Of a stretch of 64,000 nucleotides of DNA, positions 19,477 to 28,637 are shown piece after piece (position 1 is the first letter of the stretch; each line of letters opens with the position of its first letter). The stretch covers positions 62,001 to 126,000 of the forward strand of contig JADJTQ010000001.1 of assembly GCA_016711125.1 (NCBI GenBank). Direction: 5' to 3'. The stretch comes from Saprospiraceae bacterium (GTDB taxonomy: Bacteria > Bacteroidota > Bacteroidia > Chitinophagales > Saprospiraceae). The notes below the pieces were generated by a model that saw nothing but the letters and a program-made list of their open reading frames with translations, made no database searches and was not told where the DNA came from. A program made the position numbers and the translations under genes.

Positions 19477-19746
19477 ATGCCACGTAAACCCTTAGAGATT
19501 CTTTTGGCTCAATTGATTGGTTACATTGCAGTTTTCCTTTGGGATGAGCATGTGGCCTACCTTTTGAGTTTGATCATTGCTGTCATTGTTTTGGCGGTGC
19601 TGATTATCTCGTACCTGGTCGAAAAAATCGAACCTTCAAAGGTTCCGGCGAGCTACTTTAAATTAATGTGGATATTGTTTGCTGCACCGGTGATAGCCCT
19701 TATATTTTTGCCACACTCAGGTTGTTGCAATGATTTAGGAGGCTAA
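19477..19746 (+). CDS. Small membrane protein, function unknown
   Basis: An 89-residue protein beginning MPRKPLEILLAQLIGYIAVF, with helices at about 8-22 (LLAQLIGYIAVFLW), 27-46 (YLLSLIIAVIVLAVLIISYL) and 62-80 (YFKLMWILFAAPVIALIFL). An open frame extends 23 codons upstream, but the proximal ATG makes a better membrane protein start. It is the only plus-strand gene in this part and faces the lipoprotein gene ending at 19748, one base away. I do not recognise a named family. Confidence 0.6.
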   Translation: MPRKPLEILLAQLIGYIAVFLWDEHVAYLLSLIIAVIVLAVLIISYLVEKIEPSKVPASYFKLMWILFAAPVIALIFLPHSGCCNDLGG

Positions 19747-19747
19747 A

Positions 19748-20143
19748 TTAAAGTTCTCTATTAACAGTTGGTTGAGCCTTACCCAGGTAAATGGTAAAAG
19801 TCGCGCCACGGATTTCTGCTTCGACAGTCATAGTCGAGTCATTGATTTCCTTGAGCATATAGTTGATTGACGGGTCACTGATTTGAGCGATGACCTCGCC
19901 GTCAAAAGTGTATTTGTAGTTGCGTTCGCTGCCCAGTATGTTAGTTTGCATGCTTGTGTCGGCCAAAAAAACGAAGTAAAGGTCCCGCAGACGATCAGTT
20001 TCGGCACCATTTACTTTTGCTAAACTGAGTTCCCACCTTCCATCAAGTTGGTCTTGCTTAAAAGTGCTGGCTTGTTTTTCACAAGCCAAAACTGCAATTA
20101 GGGTGGCTGCGAAAATGATTGAACCTATTTTAATTTTGATCAT
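19748..20143 (-). CDS. Lipocalin-like lipoprotein
   Basis: A 131-residue lipoprotein: MIKIKIGSIIFAATLIAVLA precedes the lipobox cysteine. The mature part opens DQLDGRWELSLAKVNG, the usual beginning of lipocalin-like domains in Bacteroidota, followed by short strands (YKYTFDGEVIAQI, STMTVEAEIRG). It probably sits on the periplasmic face of a membrane and binds a small hydrophobic ligand; that is inferred from the family only. Its start overlaps the stop of the metallophosphoesterase gene by 4 bases, so the two genes are translationally coupled. Confidence 0.7.
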   Translation of the reverse strand: MIKIKIGSIIFAATLIAVLACEKQASTFKQDQLDGRWELSLAKVNGAETDRLRDLYFVFLADTSMQTNILGSERNYKYTFDGEVIAQISDPSINYMLKEINDSTMTVEAEIRGATFTIYLGKAQPTVNREL

Positions 20144-21381
20144 ATGTTAGTTGAAGCTTTGTCTTGTAGCTCTATACAGGTAATCTCTGGCAAAATACCA
20201 ACTCTTCCCGGGTATCCCAACATACCAAAGCCTCTATTTACATAAAGATGTTGAGTCCCTTCGCTGTACAACCCTGCCCATTGCTTATAAACGTATTTAC
20301 TCGGACTCCATTTTATCCAGCCCGGAATTTCTATTCCAAATTGAAATCCGTGTGTATGTCCGGATAAAGTCAGCGCGATATCTTTAAAATTTTGAGTGAC
20401 TTCTGCATCCCAGTGCGAAGGGTCGTGTGAGAGTAAAACCTTCAGCCCTGCATTGTCAGTGCCTGTATGGGCTTTGTGTAAGTCACCGTAATTGTGAAAC
20501 CGGGGTGAGGCACTGCTGTTTTCAACTCCAATGACTGCCATCTGTGCTCCATTGATATCGATGAGTCGATGCTCATTACGCAGTAGGTTCCAACCTAGCT
20601 GGCGGTGAGTATCTTGCAATTGTTCAAAATTAGCCTGTTTCTCCGATAAGCTTTTCCATTGATGGTAGTCCCCATAATCGTGATTGCCCAGCACTGAATA
20701 AATTCCATATTTAGCCTGTATTTTGCTAAAAACATCAATATATGGTTGCATCTCAGCAGCGGCATAATTAACCAGATCGCCGGTAAAAAAAACGATATCG
20801 GCCTCCAAATCGTTGATCATCTGAATGGCATTTTCCAGCGGCTCCTTAAAGATGAAGGTACCTGAATGGATATCTGAAATCTGTACGATACGCAGTCCAT
20901 TAAGGGAAGATGGTAAATGGTCAAGTCTGATTTTGTGACGATGTAGCTGGTACCGGTACGGGTTTCGCCACATTCCGTAGGTCAGGCTTACTAGTGGGAT
21001 TGCTCCTGCCAACACTCCAATTTGGGAGATGAATTGCGATCTTGACATGCTGAAGCTATCAGGTTGAGCAACTCGGTTGAATAGCCAGGCAAAGACCCGA
21101 CGTAGGTCATCGATGCCTACAAATAAGGCTATGACAAACTTGGAGATGAAGATAATGAACACCAACGCCCTCAAATATTGTGGCAGATGACCATCATTCC
21201 AATTGATTAGATTGGCAGCCGAACCGATAATATAGAAATAACAAAAGACCGAACCAAGTAGATAGATAATACTAAATCCAGTGCGAAATCCCTTTGGCCA
21301 GGCCAAACCGGAAGAACGTACTGCCTGAAAGGCATAAAAGTCTATTGCAACCAGAAGAATCAACAAAATTAGCAACCGCAT
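20140..21381 (-). CDS. Membrane-anchored metallophosphoesterase (YkuE-like)
   Basis: A 413-residue protein with three or more N-terminal membrane helices (for example LLILLILLVAIDFYAFQAV and ALVFIIFISKFVIALFVGI) and a calcineurin-like phosphoesterase domain from about residue 160. The five metal-binding blocks are clear: ISDIHSG, FFTGDLVNY, LGNHDYGD, LLSHDPSHWD and LSGHTHGFQ. Family members hydrolyse phosphodiesters such as UDP-diacylglucosamine or nucleotides; which one is used here is unknown. The C-terminus NRGFGMLGYPGRVGILPEIT is typical of the YkuE branch. It is the first gene of a two-gene unit with the lipocalin-like lipoprotein. Confidence 0.87.
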   Translation of the reverse strand: MRLLILLILLVAIDFYAFQAVRSSGLAWPKGFRTGFSIIYLLGSVFCYFYIIGSAANLINWNDGHLPQYLRALVFIIFISKFVIALFVGIDDLRRVFAWLFNRVAQPDSFSMSRSQFISQIGVLAGAIPLVSLTYGMWRNPYRYQLHRHKIRLDHLPSSLNGLRIVQISDIHSGTFIFKEPLENAIQMINDLEADIVFFTGDLVNYAAAEMQPYIDVFSKIQAKYGIYSVLGNHDYGDYHQWKSLSEKQANFEQLQDTHRQLGWNLLRNEHRLIDINGAQMAVIGVENSSASPRFHNYGDLHKAHTGTDNAGLKVLLSHDPSHWDAEVTQNFKDIALTLSGHTHGFQFGIEIPGWIKWSPSKYVYKQWAGLYSEGTQHLYVNRGFGMLGYPGRVGILPEITCIELQDKASTNI

Positions 21382-21524
21382 AGGAGGGAGGATTTCATTT
21401 TTTGTTGCATATTACAATGCATGAAGTGAGTAAAAGTTGCAATTCGATCATAGTTTCACATCTTAGACAGAGGCACTGGGATAGGTTAAAAATTCAAGAG
21501 ACTCCTGGTGATCGATCTAAAACG

Positions 21525-21555
21525 AAAAACCCCAAAGGGTTACTTCAGGGTTTCT
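21525..21555 (-). terminator. Terminator of rplS
   Basis: Directly after the rplS stop the minus strand reads AAACCCTGAAGTAACCCTTT then GGGGTTTTT, a hairpin followed by a T run. Confidence 0.75.
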
Positions 21556-21927
21556 TTATCGGTTCGGGAAATTCTTAATTCGTATTTCTTTTTCTTTGAT
21601 TCTGGCTTTCTTACCCACCAGTCCCCTTAGATAATATAACTTGGCTCGACGCACTTTACCTCGCTTCACAATCAGAATTTCAGTAATATTTGGAGATGCC
21701 ATCGGCCAGATTCTTTCCACGCCCACGCCATTTGATATTTTTCGTACCGTAAAGGTTTTACCCAGGCCATCTCCCGATATCTTGATCACATCACCTTTGA
21801 AAGACTGGCTTCGCTCTTTTTCACCTTCGATGATCTTGTAAGTTACGATGATGTTGTCACCAGGCGCAAATGGCGGAAAATCAGGCTTTTTCATCATTTC
21901 CTCTTGTACAAACTTAATGGCGTCCAT
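21556..21927 (-). CDS. rplS: 50S ribosomal protein L19
   Basis: L19 sits at the interface of the two ribosomal subunits. The 123-residue sequence shows the family pattern: FPPFAPGDNIIVTYKIIEGE, the FKGDVIKISGDG stretch, TFTVRKISNGVGVERIWP and the basic C-terminus RRAKLYYLRGLVGKKARIKE. Length is normal for Bacteroidota. It is a single-gene unit here, with a terminator directly after the stop and a good -7 element 46 bases upstream of the start. Confidence 0.97.
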   Translation of the reverse strand: MDAIKFVQEEMMKKPDFPPFAPGDNIIVTYKIIEGEKERSQSFKGDVIKISGDGLGKTFTVRKISNGVGVERIWPMASPNITEILIVKRGKVRRAKLYYLRGLVGKKARIKEKEIRIKNFPNR

Positions 21928-21972
21928 GTCTCTATATATTTAAGGTATCAACTTGCATTTTCAAAGGGCTGG

Positions 21973-21980
21973 CAAAGATA
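21973..21980 (-). promoter_or_regulatory. Candidate -7 element (TATCTTTG) before rplS
   Basis: On the minus strand TATCTTTG, matching TANNTTTG, lies 46 bases upstream of the rplS ATG. The -33 region is T-rich but is not a clean TTTG. Confidence 0.45.
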
Positions 21981-22048
21981 ATAATTTTTTGAAAATAGTA
22001 GGGGTGCCATTAGAAATTGTAAAAATGAATCGGTAGACAGGGTATTCG

Positions 22049-24316
22049 CTAACGCACCAATGTGGCAAAACCTTTGAGGTGGTGTGGTTCTCCCCTGGGG
22101 TCTATGTAGCGTACCTGGTACACATACACTCCTACCGGCAAGGCATCACCACTGTTTTGCTTAGAGCCATCCCAGCCCTGCTCCGGATTTTCAGAAAGAA
22201 ATAGAAGTTCACCCCAGCGACTCCAGATTGTCATTTCAAAATCTTGCATTCCTGATGTATATCCCTGCCCTGAAAAAAGATCGTTTTTGCCATCGCCATT
22301 AGGGGTAAAGGCGTTAGGCATGTGATAAGTGACTCTCGGTAGTACATCGAGGGTTTGTGTCGAAGTGTCGGTGCAGCCGTTCTCATGAATCGCAATGAGG
22401 CTTACGTCGTAGGTGCCGGTATCAGGAAATGTAAAGCTAGGGTCTCGCTCAAGCGATCGCCCTACGGCCCCAAAAAACCATTGTTGCTTGATGTAATTGG
22501 AAGAAAGATTAGTGAAATCTACCGATGGGTTAAAATTGCTGGGAATTTCAGGGAAGTAACTAAACTCGGCTGTTGGTGATTCCCTCACTTCAATCCAGTT
22601 CGGATACGAAGCAGAAATAAAACAACCGATAGGGGAGGTGATACTCACGCTTACATTAAAGACTCCGGGATCGACAAAGGAATGTGTCGGTGACAAAGCA
22701 AAAGTTGTGCTGCCATCACCAAAATCCCACTCAATGGTGTATGTTGAATCAATGGGTGCTGACAGATTATTAAAAAAGATGTTGCCTGGACTGCAACCCA
22801 AAAAACTACTGGGTGCAACGACGATCAACGCGGGAACCGGGTAGTAAGGCAGTGGATATGTCTGAGTGTCTTCACATTCATTATCGTCAGTAACTGAAAG
22901 CGATACCACGTGTAATCCGGGAATGGGATAGATATAACTAGGATTCATGCTATTGGAGGTTCCTCCTTCGCCGAAATCCCAACTCCAGCTTACTATCCGA
23001 TCTGCTCCGGTAGAGGATTTGTCCTTAAAATCTGTTGGTCCTGCCCGGCATGTGTCATAGGCAAATTCGAAATCAGCGGTGATCGAAGGGTAGAGGTTTA
23101 CAAAAATTTCTGCTGTGTCACCACAATCCAGACCCGGATTGACCATCATCAGACCCCGGTAGGTACCGATTCCCGGAAAGGTGATTTCTGCATCCCGAGT
23201 ATTGACGACGGTGCTGGTACCTCTAATGTCGAAGTCCCACCGGTAGGTATCTATATATTGCTCTAGGATGCTCTCATTTTCAAATTTGATCGTATTGTTA
23301 CCACATGAATTAATCACATATTCTTTATTACCCAGCTGAGCGTCGCTCTTTACTTTTGCCAGTACGGTCGGATCACAGTCGGCTACATTAAATTGAAAAT
23401 CACGTTTGGTCTCACTTAGCAAAACGCCTGCACGGTATTCTTGTACGCATACGCCCACCACAAACTGGCCGATGATCTGTGGTGATCCGCTGATTAAGCC
23501 GGTTTGCCGGTTTATGGTCACGATGGGATCGCCGGCCATTGGTCTCTGGGCACTGTAGCCTCCGCTGAAAGATACCTGTGAAAAGGGTGGTGCACAAGGA
23601 GGATTTGGGCGGATGCCGTCACAATCATTAGCACCACCGGTATTTGGCCCCAACCCACGCAGACCACCACCTTGGAGAGGAAAGCAAAAACTATAAACCA
23701 GACTATCACCTTCCTGATCCAGTGCCGAGTGATCAAAATCTATATCGGCACCCACGCAGACTACTGTGGGAGGGAAACTATTAAAACCAGGTGAATTGTT
23801 GCAGTTGGCCTGGGCATCGGGAGTAATCTCAATGGCATAGGTTGCTCCAATATTACCAGGGGTAACAATGTTTGAAATGGTATTATTTCGACAACAGCGT
23901 TGATATACAAAGAAGTAGCTCTCAGATGACGGCCAGTCTGTGATTTGAAATTCGAATCGATAAATACCTTCTTCCACACATAAATTATCCGGTGGGATCA
24001 GACAAGGATAATCTGGTGGATCAATGGAGCTTTGACTTCTCAGGGGGGTCGCAAATGAAGAAATCAGTTGATAAGACCGGGTGCCCCGGTAGACTGAGAT
24101 AAATGCCCCTGTAGTCCCATCGCTGTCACCATCAAAGGGTGCCGCAATCTCATCCTGCTGACGACAATCTCGATAAATTTTCATGGTGATGCGGTAAAGA
24201 CCATCACCTAAACATTCATATTGCAGATCTCCACCAATAATATGCCTGGTCCAGCCATATTGGCTCATTATTAAAAAAAATACAAATGCAAGGATAATCC
24301 TTAAGTTTCGGCGCAT
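22049..24316 (-). CDS. Large secreted PKD-domain protein with gliding-motility-type C-terminal domain
   Basis: A 755-residue exported protein with signal peptide (LRIILAFVFFLIMSQYGWT). The first 300 residues are cysteine-rich (YRDCRQQ, YQRCCRNN) and resemble the N-terminal region of Bacteroidota cell-surface PKD proteins. At least four PKD-type domains follow, recognised by SWSWDFGEGGTS, IEWDFGDGST and YRWDFDIRGT. The last 90 residues open MPNAFTPNGDGKNDLF and contain WSRWGELLF and GWDGSKQNSGDALPVGVYVY, the gliding-motility-associated (type B) type IX secretion domain. It is therefore likely surface-attached and adhesive. It stands alone between rplS and the divergent threonylcarbamoyl synthase gene. 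Confidence 0.9.
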   Translation of the reverse strand: MRRNLRIILAFVFFLIMSQYGWTRHIIGGDLQYECLGDGLYRITMKIYRDCRQQDEIAAPFDGDSDGTTGAFISVYRGTRSYQLISSFATPLRSQSSIDPPDYPCLIPPDNLCVEEGIYRFEFQITDWPSSESYFFVYQRCCRNNTISNIVTPGNIGATYAIEITPDAQANCNNSPGFNSFPPTVVCVGADIDFDHSALDQEGDSLVYSFCFPLQGGGLRGLGPNTGGANDCDGIRPNPPCAPPFSQVSFSGGYSAQRPMAGDPIVTINRQTGLISGSPQIIGQFVVGVCVQEYRAGVLLSETKRDFQFNVADCDPTVLAKVKSDAQLGNKEYVINSCGNNTIKFENESILEQYIDTYRWDFDIRGTSTVVNTRDAEITFPGIGTYRGLMMVNPGLDCGDTAEIFVNLYPSITADFEFAYDTCRAGPTDFKDKSSTGADRIVSWSWDFGEGGTSNSMNPSYIYPIPGLHVVSLSVTDDNECEDTQTYPLPYYPVPALIVVAPSSFLGCSPGNIFFNNLSAPIDSTYTIEWDFGDGSTTFALSPTHSFVDPGVFNVSVSITSPIGCFISASYPNWIEVRESPTAEFSYFPEIPSNFNPSVDFTNLSSNYIKQQWFFGAVGRSLERDPSFTFPDTGTYDVSLIAIHENGCTDTSTQTLDVLPRVTYHMPNAFTPNGDGKNDLFSGQGYTSGMQDFEMTIWSRWGELLFLSENPEQGWDGSKQNSGDALPVGVYVYQVRYIDPRGEPHHLKGFATLVR

Positions 24317-24524
24317 AAGTTCTGCAAAATAATTAATTGACCCGTCTTTCTAAACGCTGTGCTTTTAAATAGAAAATCTTTCCAATCCACTAAGAGCATA
24401 AATGATTGCAACGTCGAAACGTTAATTTTTGATCTTTTTTACATACGGTATAACGAAAAAATAAGAAGTCACGTTAATAATTATCAGCGAAAATCATTTT
24501 ATGAAACCCAATTGATAGTTGCCT

Positions 24525-25083
24525 ATGTCTGAATTAGACCACATTGTCAGAGTACTGAAAGGCGGAGGGACCATCTTATATCCTACAGACACGATATGGA
24601 GTATAGGCTGTGATGCGACCAATCCCAAAGCGGTTGAGAAAATTTTTCAACTCAAGAATCTGGCCGAAGAGAAGCCGATCGTGGTTATGGTAGGCGGTCT
24701 GGACATGTTGCATCATTATGTGTCTGAAGTGCATCCTCGCATCGAGACCTTGATTTTTTATCATCAGCGACCCTTAACTGTCATTTATGAAGATTGTAAA
24801 AATCTTGCCCATAATGTCATGGATAAAAGGGATCAGCAGCTATCCGGGTTACTCTCGATCCTTTTGCCCGGAATTGATTGAACTGTTAGGCAGGCCTCTC
24901 GTTGCTACAGGAGCCACTTATTCGAAAGAAAAGTATCCGAGATCTTTTTCTGAGATAGACACCAGGATTACTGGTCAGGTGGATTACGTTGTCCGCTACA
25001 AGCAAGATTTACGAAGTGTCGAATATCCGTCGGTGATCGTCCGTCTTTCTGACCGGGCCGAGCTGGATTTTATCAGAGACTAA
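24525..25083 (+). CDS. Threonylcarbamoyl-AMP synthase, Sua5/YrdC family (two frameshifts)
   Basis: This enzyme makes threonylcarbamoyl-AMP from threonine, bicarbonate and ATP for the universal t6A modification of ANN-decoding tRNAs. Starting at the ATG at 24525, MSELDHIVRVLKGGGTILYP leads to TDTIWSIGCDATN, the conserved start of the YrdC fold, then VEKIFQLKNLAEEKPIVVMV. Two slips, at 24831-24840 and 24856-24870, separate this from FCPELIELLGRPLVATGATY and the C-terminus; between them AAIRVTLDP (the KR-RxP substrate region) can be read. Corrected length is about 186 residues, a short YrdC-type form. It converges on and overlaps the protease gene by 4 bases. Confidence 0.87.
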
Positions 25084-26663
25084 TTTTCGGGATCCTCAAG
25101 AGCTTTAATGGCTGTCTGAATCTCTTCATCGTCATCCGTCATTTTTTCGAAAAAATGGGGTTCTCCATAATAATGCCATTTGATCAGGTGCAGATAACCC
25201 TCTAAGATTTTTTCTCTTGTCAAATTTTTCGTATTCAAAACCTCAGCAAAAGCCAGCCGTTTAAAAATTTCCTTTTCAAAAACAGTAAGTGATTCACCCG
25301 ATTCAATGATCTCCTTCATTGCCTCTTGATGTGTCATATAAAAGTCAAACGCATCGGAGTAATATTGATGCTCATGGGATTTCCAGGCATCTGAAAAATA
25401 GAATGAATCGGCCGCCACAAAAATGTCGGGTATGATTCCCTCTCCCGAGCTTTTAACCACACTATCGGGAGCGGTGCTGGAGTATATCGTACTGTCTGGT
25501 TCAAACAATTCTCCACTCTCAATCCGGTAATCAAGGTCTTGGTCGTAGGCTCTCCTATCAAGATATGATTTCTGAATTGATCTTCCCGAAGGCAAATAGT
25601 ATTTTGCAACGGTAAGATTTATTGCTGATTCGGGAGTCAAATTGTACATTTCCTGTACCAATCCTTTGCCAAATGATCTTCGGCCTACTATGATGGCTCT
25701 GTCAAGGTCTTGCAGCGATCCTGCCAAAACCTCACTAGCTGACACGGAGTTTTCGTCGATCAGCACCGCTATTTTACCTATGTTAAAGAAGGGCTTCCCG
25801 GTACTTTTGTATTCCACTCTTTTCGTGTTCAGCCCCTCGGTATAGAGCAACAGCTGCTCGCGTTCGGACACCAATTGGTTTAAGATCTTAATAACCTGAT
25901 CTAATGATCCTCCGGGATTTTCTCTTACATCAATAATAAGATCCTGCATACCCTCAGTCACTAACTTTTCGAGATGATCCATAAACTCCTTATAGGTGTC
26001 GGAGGCAAACCGGGTGATTTTAATGTAACCGATCTCACCTTTGACCAGGAGTCCAGCCGGAACACTTGGTAGATTCACCGGTCCTTTTTCGATTTCTAAA
26101 GACTTTTCCTCAGCCGATGATGCCGTCAGCAGCTTCAACCGGATTGTTTTTTCTGTTTTTTTCCAAATCAGATAAGCATCTTTTTGGTTGAGCCCGACCC
26201 CCGAAACCAAATCCTCATTGATTGCTAAAACGCAATCTCCCTGCTTGAGTCCTGAGCGTTCAGCCGGACTATCTCCGACTACTTTGATGAGACGCATCGT
26301 GTCTCTGATGATATTATAATCGATGCCAATACCGATATAACTTCCATTCATTCGCTCCTTAAAATTCAAATAATCCATACCGGATAGATAGTAAGAGTGC
26401 GGATCAAGGTTAGACACCAGGAGCTTGATCACCTCATGTGAGATGCTATCAACATCAAGAGAGTCCCCATATCGAGATTCGATAAATCCAACCACTCTTT
26501 TAAGCTCGTCCCATGGCTCGTCAGCTGATTGATAAGAGGGCATCTTCATCATATTCGGAAGTTCGTCGTCCAACCTCGTGCCCAACAGCATACCACCAGC
26601 TAGTACTAGAGCCAGGATAAGCGGTTGCCAGATCTCATATCGACTATGATTCAATGGTTGCAT
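25080..26663 (-). CDS. C-terminal processing peptidase, S41 family
   Basis: A 527-residue periplasmic serine protease. One N-terminal membrane segment (PLILALVLAGGMLLGT) anchors or exports it. A PDZ domain follows at about residues 100-180 (SPAERSGLKQGDCVLAINE), then the protease core. The Ser-Lys dyad is in IDENSVSASEVLAGSLQD (nucleophile) and GRRSFGKGLVQ (lysine). DVRENPGGSLDQV is the conserved block before them. Family members trim the C-termini of envelope proteins or remove damaged ones. The C-terminal extension of about 150 residues is helical and typical of Bacteroidota CtpA proteins. The gene converges with the Sua5-like gene with a 4-base overlap. Confidence 0.92.
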   Translation of the reverse strand: MQPLNHSRYEIWQPLILALVLAGGMLLGTRLDDELPNMMKMPSYQSADEPWDELKRVVGFIESRYGDSLDVDSISHEVIKLLVSNLDPHSYYLSGMDYLNFKERMNGSYIGIGIDYNIIRDTMRLIKVVGDSPAERSGLKQGDCVLAINEDLVSGVGLNQKDAYLIWKKTEKTIRLKLLTASSAEEKSLEIEKGPVNLPSVPAGLLVKGEIGYIKITRFASDTYKEFMDHLEKLVTEGMQDLIIDVRENPGGSLDQVIKILNQLVSEREQLLLYTEGLNTKRVEYKSTGKPFFNIGKIAVLIDENSVSASEVLAGSLQDLDRAIIVGRRSFGKGLVQEMYNLTPESAINLTVAKYYLPSGRSIQKSYLDRRAYDQDLDYRIESGELFEPDSTIYSSTAPDSVVKSSGEGIIPDIFVAADSFYFSDAWKSHEHQYYSDAFDFYMTHQEAMKEIIESGESLTVFEKEIFKRLAFAEVLNTKNLTREKILEGYLHLIKWHYYGEPHFFEKMTDDDEEIQTAIKALEDPEN

Positions 26664-26876
26664 ATTCTGGCATTAAAAATAGCACTTTCATTAGTGAAGT
26701 TGGTTCAGTCAATCTACGATCAGGTCCGTTTCATCGACCACGGGCTACATAATATCGTAAAGTGATAATATTTGAAAATATCCATCATTAGATCCAAGGT
26801 CATTATTAATCTGATAAAAATAAATTTATTTAATTGCCGATATTTCATTTATTTCATCAAAAAATTACAGGGCTCT

Positions 26877-27362
26877 ATGCGTAAACCCAACGATATTGAC
26901 AAGCTTGACCGTCAGATACTCTCCATTCTCATGCAAGATGCCAAGATGCCCTACACGGATATCGCCAAAAAACTTTTTGTCTCAGGCGGTACGGTGCATG
27001 TTCGAATGCGTAAACTTGAGCAAATGGGGGTTGTACAGGAGGCCAATCTCAAAGTCAATTATAGTCTGTTAGGATATGACATATCAGCCTTTATTGGTAT
27101 CTATCTGGACAAAAGTTCAATGTATAATGAGGTTATCTCTAGTCTTAAAAATATACCTGAAGTAGTAGCTGCTCATTATACTACTGGCAACTATGCCATT
27201 TTTGCAAGAGTTGTCTGTAAAGACACCCAACATTTGAGAGAAGTCCTGAGTGCCAAAATTCAATCCATACTGGGCATACAACGTACTGAGACGTTTATTA
27301 GCCTGGAAGAAAGCATCGACCGCCCGATCAATATTTTGGAAGAAGGTGAAGAAATTGAGTAA
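26877..27362 (+). CDS. Lrp/AsnC family transcriptional regulator
   Basis: A 161-residue regulator with an N-terminal helix-turn-helix (DKLDRQILSILMQDAKMPYT then DIAKKLFVSGGTVHVRMRKL) and a C-terminal RAM ligand-binding domain (ISAFIGIYLDKSSMYNEVI, HYTTGNYAIFARVVC). Lrp proteins bind amino acids or related ligands and form octamers that bend DNA. The ATG at 26877 is chosen because MRKPNDIDKLDRQIL is the normal start; 35 upstream codons in frame are AT-rich and lack family similarity. Targets are unknown. It converges with rpoD across a short repeat-bearing spacer. The acidic C-terminus (LEEGEEIE) is natural. Confidence 0.9.
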   Translation: MRKPNDIDKLDRQILSILMQDAKMPYTDIAKKLFVSGGTVHVRMRKLEQMGVVQEANLKVNYSLLGYDISAFIGIYLDKSSMYNEVISSLKNIPEVVAAHYTTGNYAIFARVVCKDTQHLREVLSAKIQSILGIQRTETFISLEESIDRPINILEEGEEIE

Positions 27363-27408
27363 CCCACTAAACTGGATTACACCCAAATCATCGCGCCCCA
27401 TGTCCTTA

Positions 27409-27450
27409 GCAATCAGAAATCTAAAATCAGCAATCCGAAATCTAAGAGCC
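27409..27450. repeat. AATC-type intergenic repeat
   Basis: Tandem-like units CAATCAGAAATCTAAAATC, then AGCAATCCGAAATCTAAGAG between the Lrp gene and rpoD. Similar units occur at 35217-35266, 35350-35385 and 35515-35545. The right edge supplies the rpoD stop codon. Confidence 0.7.
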
Positions 27451-28311
27451 CAGATAATGCTTTAGCAGTTTACTGCGAGAAGCCGATCTCAGCTTGTTGA
27501 TAGCTTTGTCTTTAATCTGACGCACTCTCTCTCTGGTCAGGCCAAATTTCTCTCCGATATCCTCAAGAGACATCGGATGTTCAACTCCAATACCAAAGTA
27601 TAGCTTGATCACGTCGCATTGTCTTTCAGTCAAGGTGCCAAGCGATCTTTCGATCTCCTGCCGCAATGATTCATTATATTCCAGCTGCGAATCTGTTTTG
27701 GGTGTATTGCCGTTTTCCAGAACATCTAACAGCGAATTATCTTCACCATCGACAAAAGGCGCATCCATTGATACATGACGAGCTGCTACTCCCAGCGTGG
27801 TTTCCACCTCATCGGTTGGGATCTCAAGCACCTCGGCCAATTCTTCGGGAGACGGCTCTCGCTCATATTCTTGTTCCAATTCGGAAAAAGCACGATTGAT
27901 CTTATTGAGCGAACCTACTTTATTTAAAGGAAGGCGTACGATCCGGGATTGTTCGGCAAGTGCCTGCAAGATTGATTGACGAATCCACCATACAGCGTAG
28001 GAGATAAATTTAAATCCTCTTGTTTCATCAAATCGCTGTGCAGCTTTGATCAATCCGAGGTTGCCCTCGTTGATCAAATCACTAAGAGAAAGACCCTGGT
28101 TCTGGTATTGCTTGGCAACTGAAACCACAAATCGCAGGTTAGCTTTAGTCAGTCTTTCTAAGGCTTCCTGATCTCCGCTTTTAATCTTCTTCGCTAAATC
28201 CACCTCTTCTTCCGGGGTGAGTAGATCCACCTTACCGATCTCCTGAAGGTACTTTTCCAGTGATTGACTTTCCCTGTTGGTGATCGATTTAGTGATTTTT
28301 AACTGCCTCAT
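27442..28311 (-). CDS. rpoD: RNA polymerase primary sigma factor
   Basis: The 289-residue short-form housekeeping sigma factor characteristic of Bacteroidota, lacking the long region 1.1. The start at 28311 gives MRQLKITKSITNRESQSLEK, the invariant N-terminus in the phylum. Region 2 includes KANLRFVVSVAKQYQNQGLS and the -10 recognition helix YAVWWIRQSILQ. Region 3 contains RLPLNKVGSL. Region 4 ends with the -35-binding helix-turn-helix SLEDIGEKFGLTRERVRQIK. It directs transcription from TTTG/TANNTTTG promoters rather than the E. coli type. Thirty-nine more codons are open upstream, but the conserved N-terminus fixes the start. A promoter with matching elements lies about 60 bases upstream. 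Confidence 0.97.
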   Translation of the reverse strand: MRQLKITKSITNRESQSLEKYLQEIGKVDLLTPEEEVDLAKKIKSGDQEALERLTKANLRFVVSVAKQYQNQGLSLSDLINEGNLGLIKAAQRFDETRGFKFISYAVWWIRQSILQALAEQSRIVRLPLNKVGSLNKINRAFSELEQEYEREPSPEELAEVLEIPTDEVETTLGVAARHVSMDAPFVDGEDNSLLDVLENGNTPKTDSQLEYNESLRQEIERSLGTLTERQCDVIKLYFGIGVEHPMSLEDIGEKFGLTRERVRQIKDKAINKLRSASRSKLLKHYLGS

Positions 28312-28371
28312 ACGGACCGAATTTATTGTTTTTGTTAAGTATAAATAAGCCGGCTTTTTGAAAAGCGACCG

Positions 28372-28403
28372 CAAAAATAGCTCATTATTGCTAGCAGAAC
28401 AAC
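28372..28403 (-). promoter_or_regulatory. Candidate rpoD promoter (GTTG / TATTTTTG)
   Basis: On the minus strand GTTG (28400-28403) and TATTTTTG (28372-28379) are separated by 20 bases, matching the Bacteroidota -33 TTTG and -7 TANNTTTG pattern. The -7 element is about 60 bases upstream of the rpoD start. Confidence 0.5.
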
Positions 28404-28637
28404 ATTTTTTTTGATAGCAGAGTTGCAATCAAGTAATCAATGATCTTGAGAAGACAGATATTTCAGGCAAAAGCTACCTAAAGTTAAGCCCTTGTAAATC
28501 TAATAAGTTCCGAAAGTTAAAAATAAATCGAATTTTTTGCATAAATCAAGATTTTGTTCTTTATTGCGCGCATTCACAACCTAACCCCTAATTCCAGGAA
28601 TAGTTGTGATAAGTAAGTTCTCTAGATAGGTTCATAA

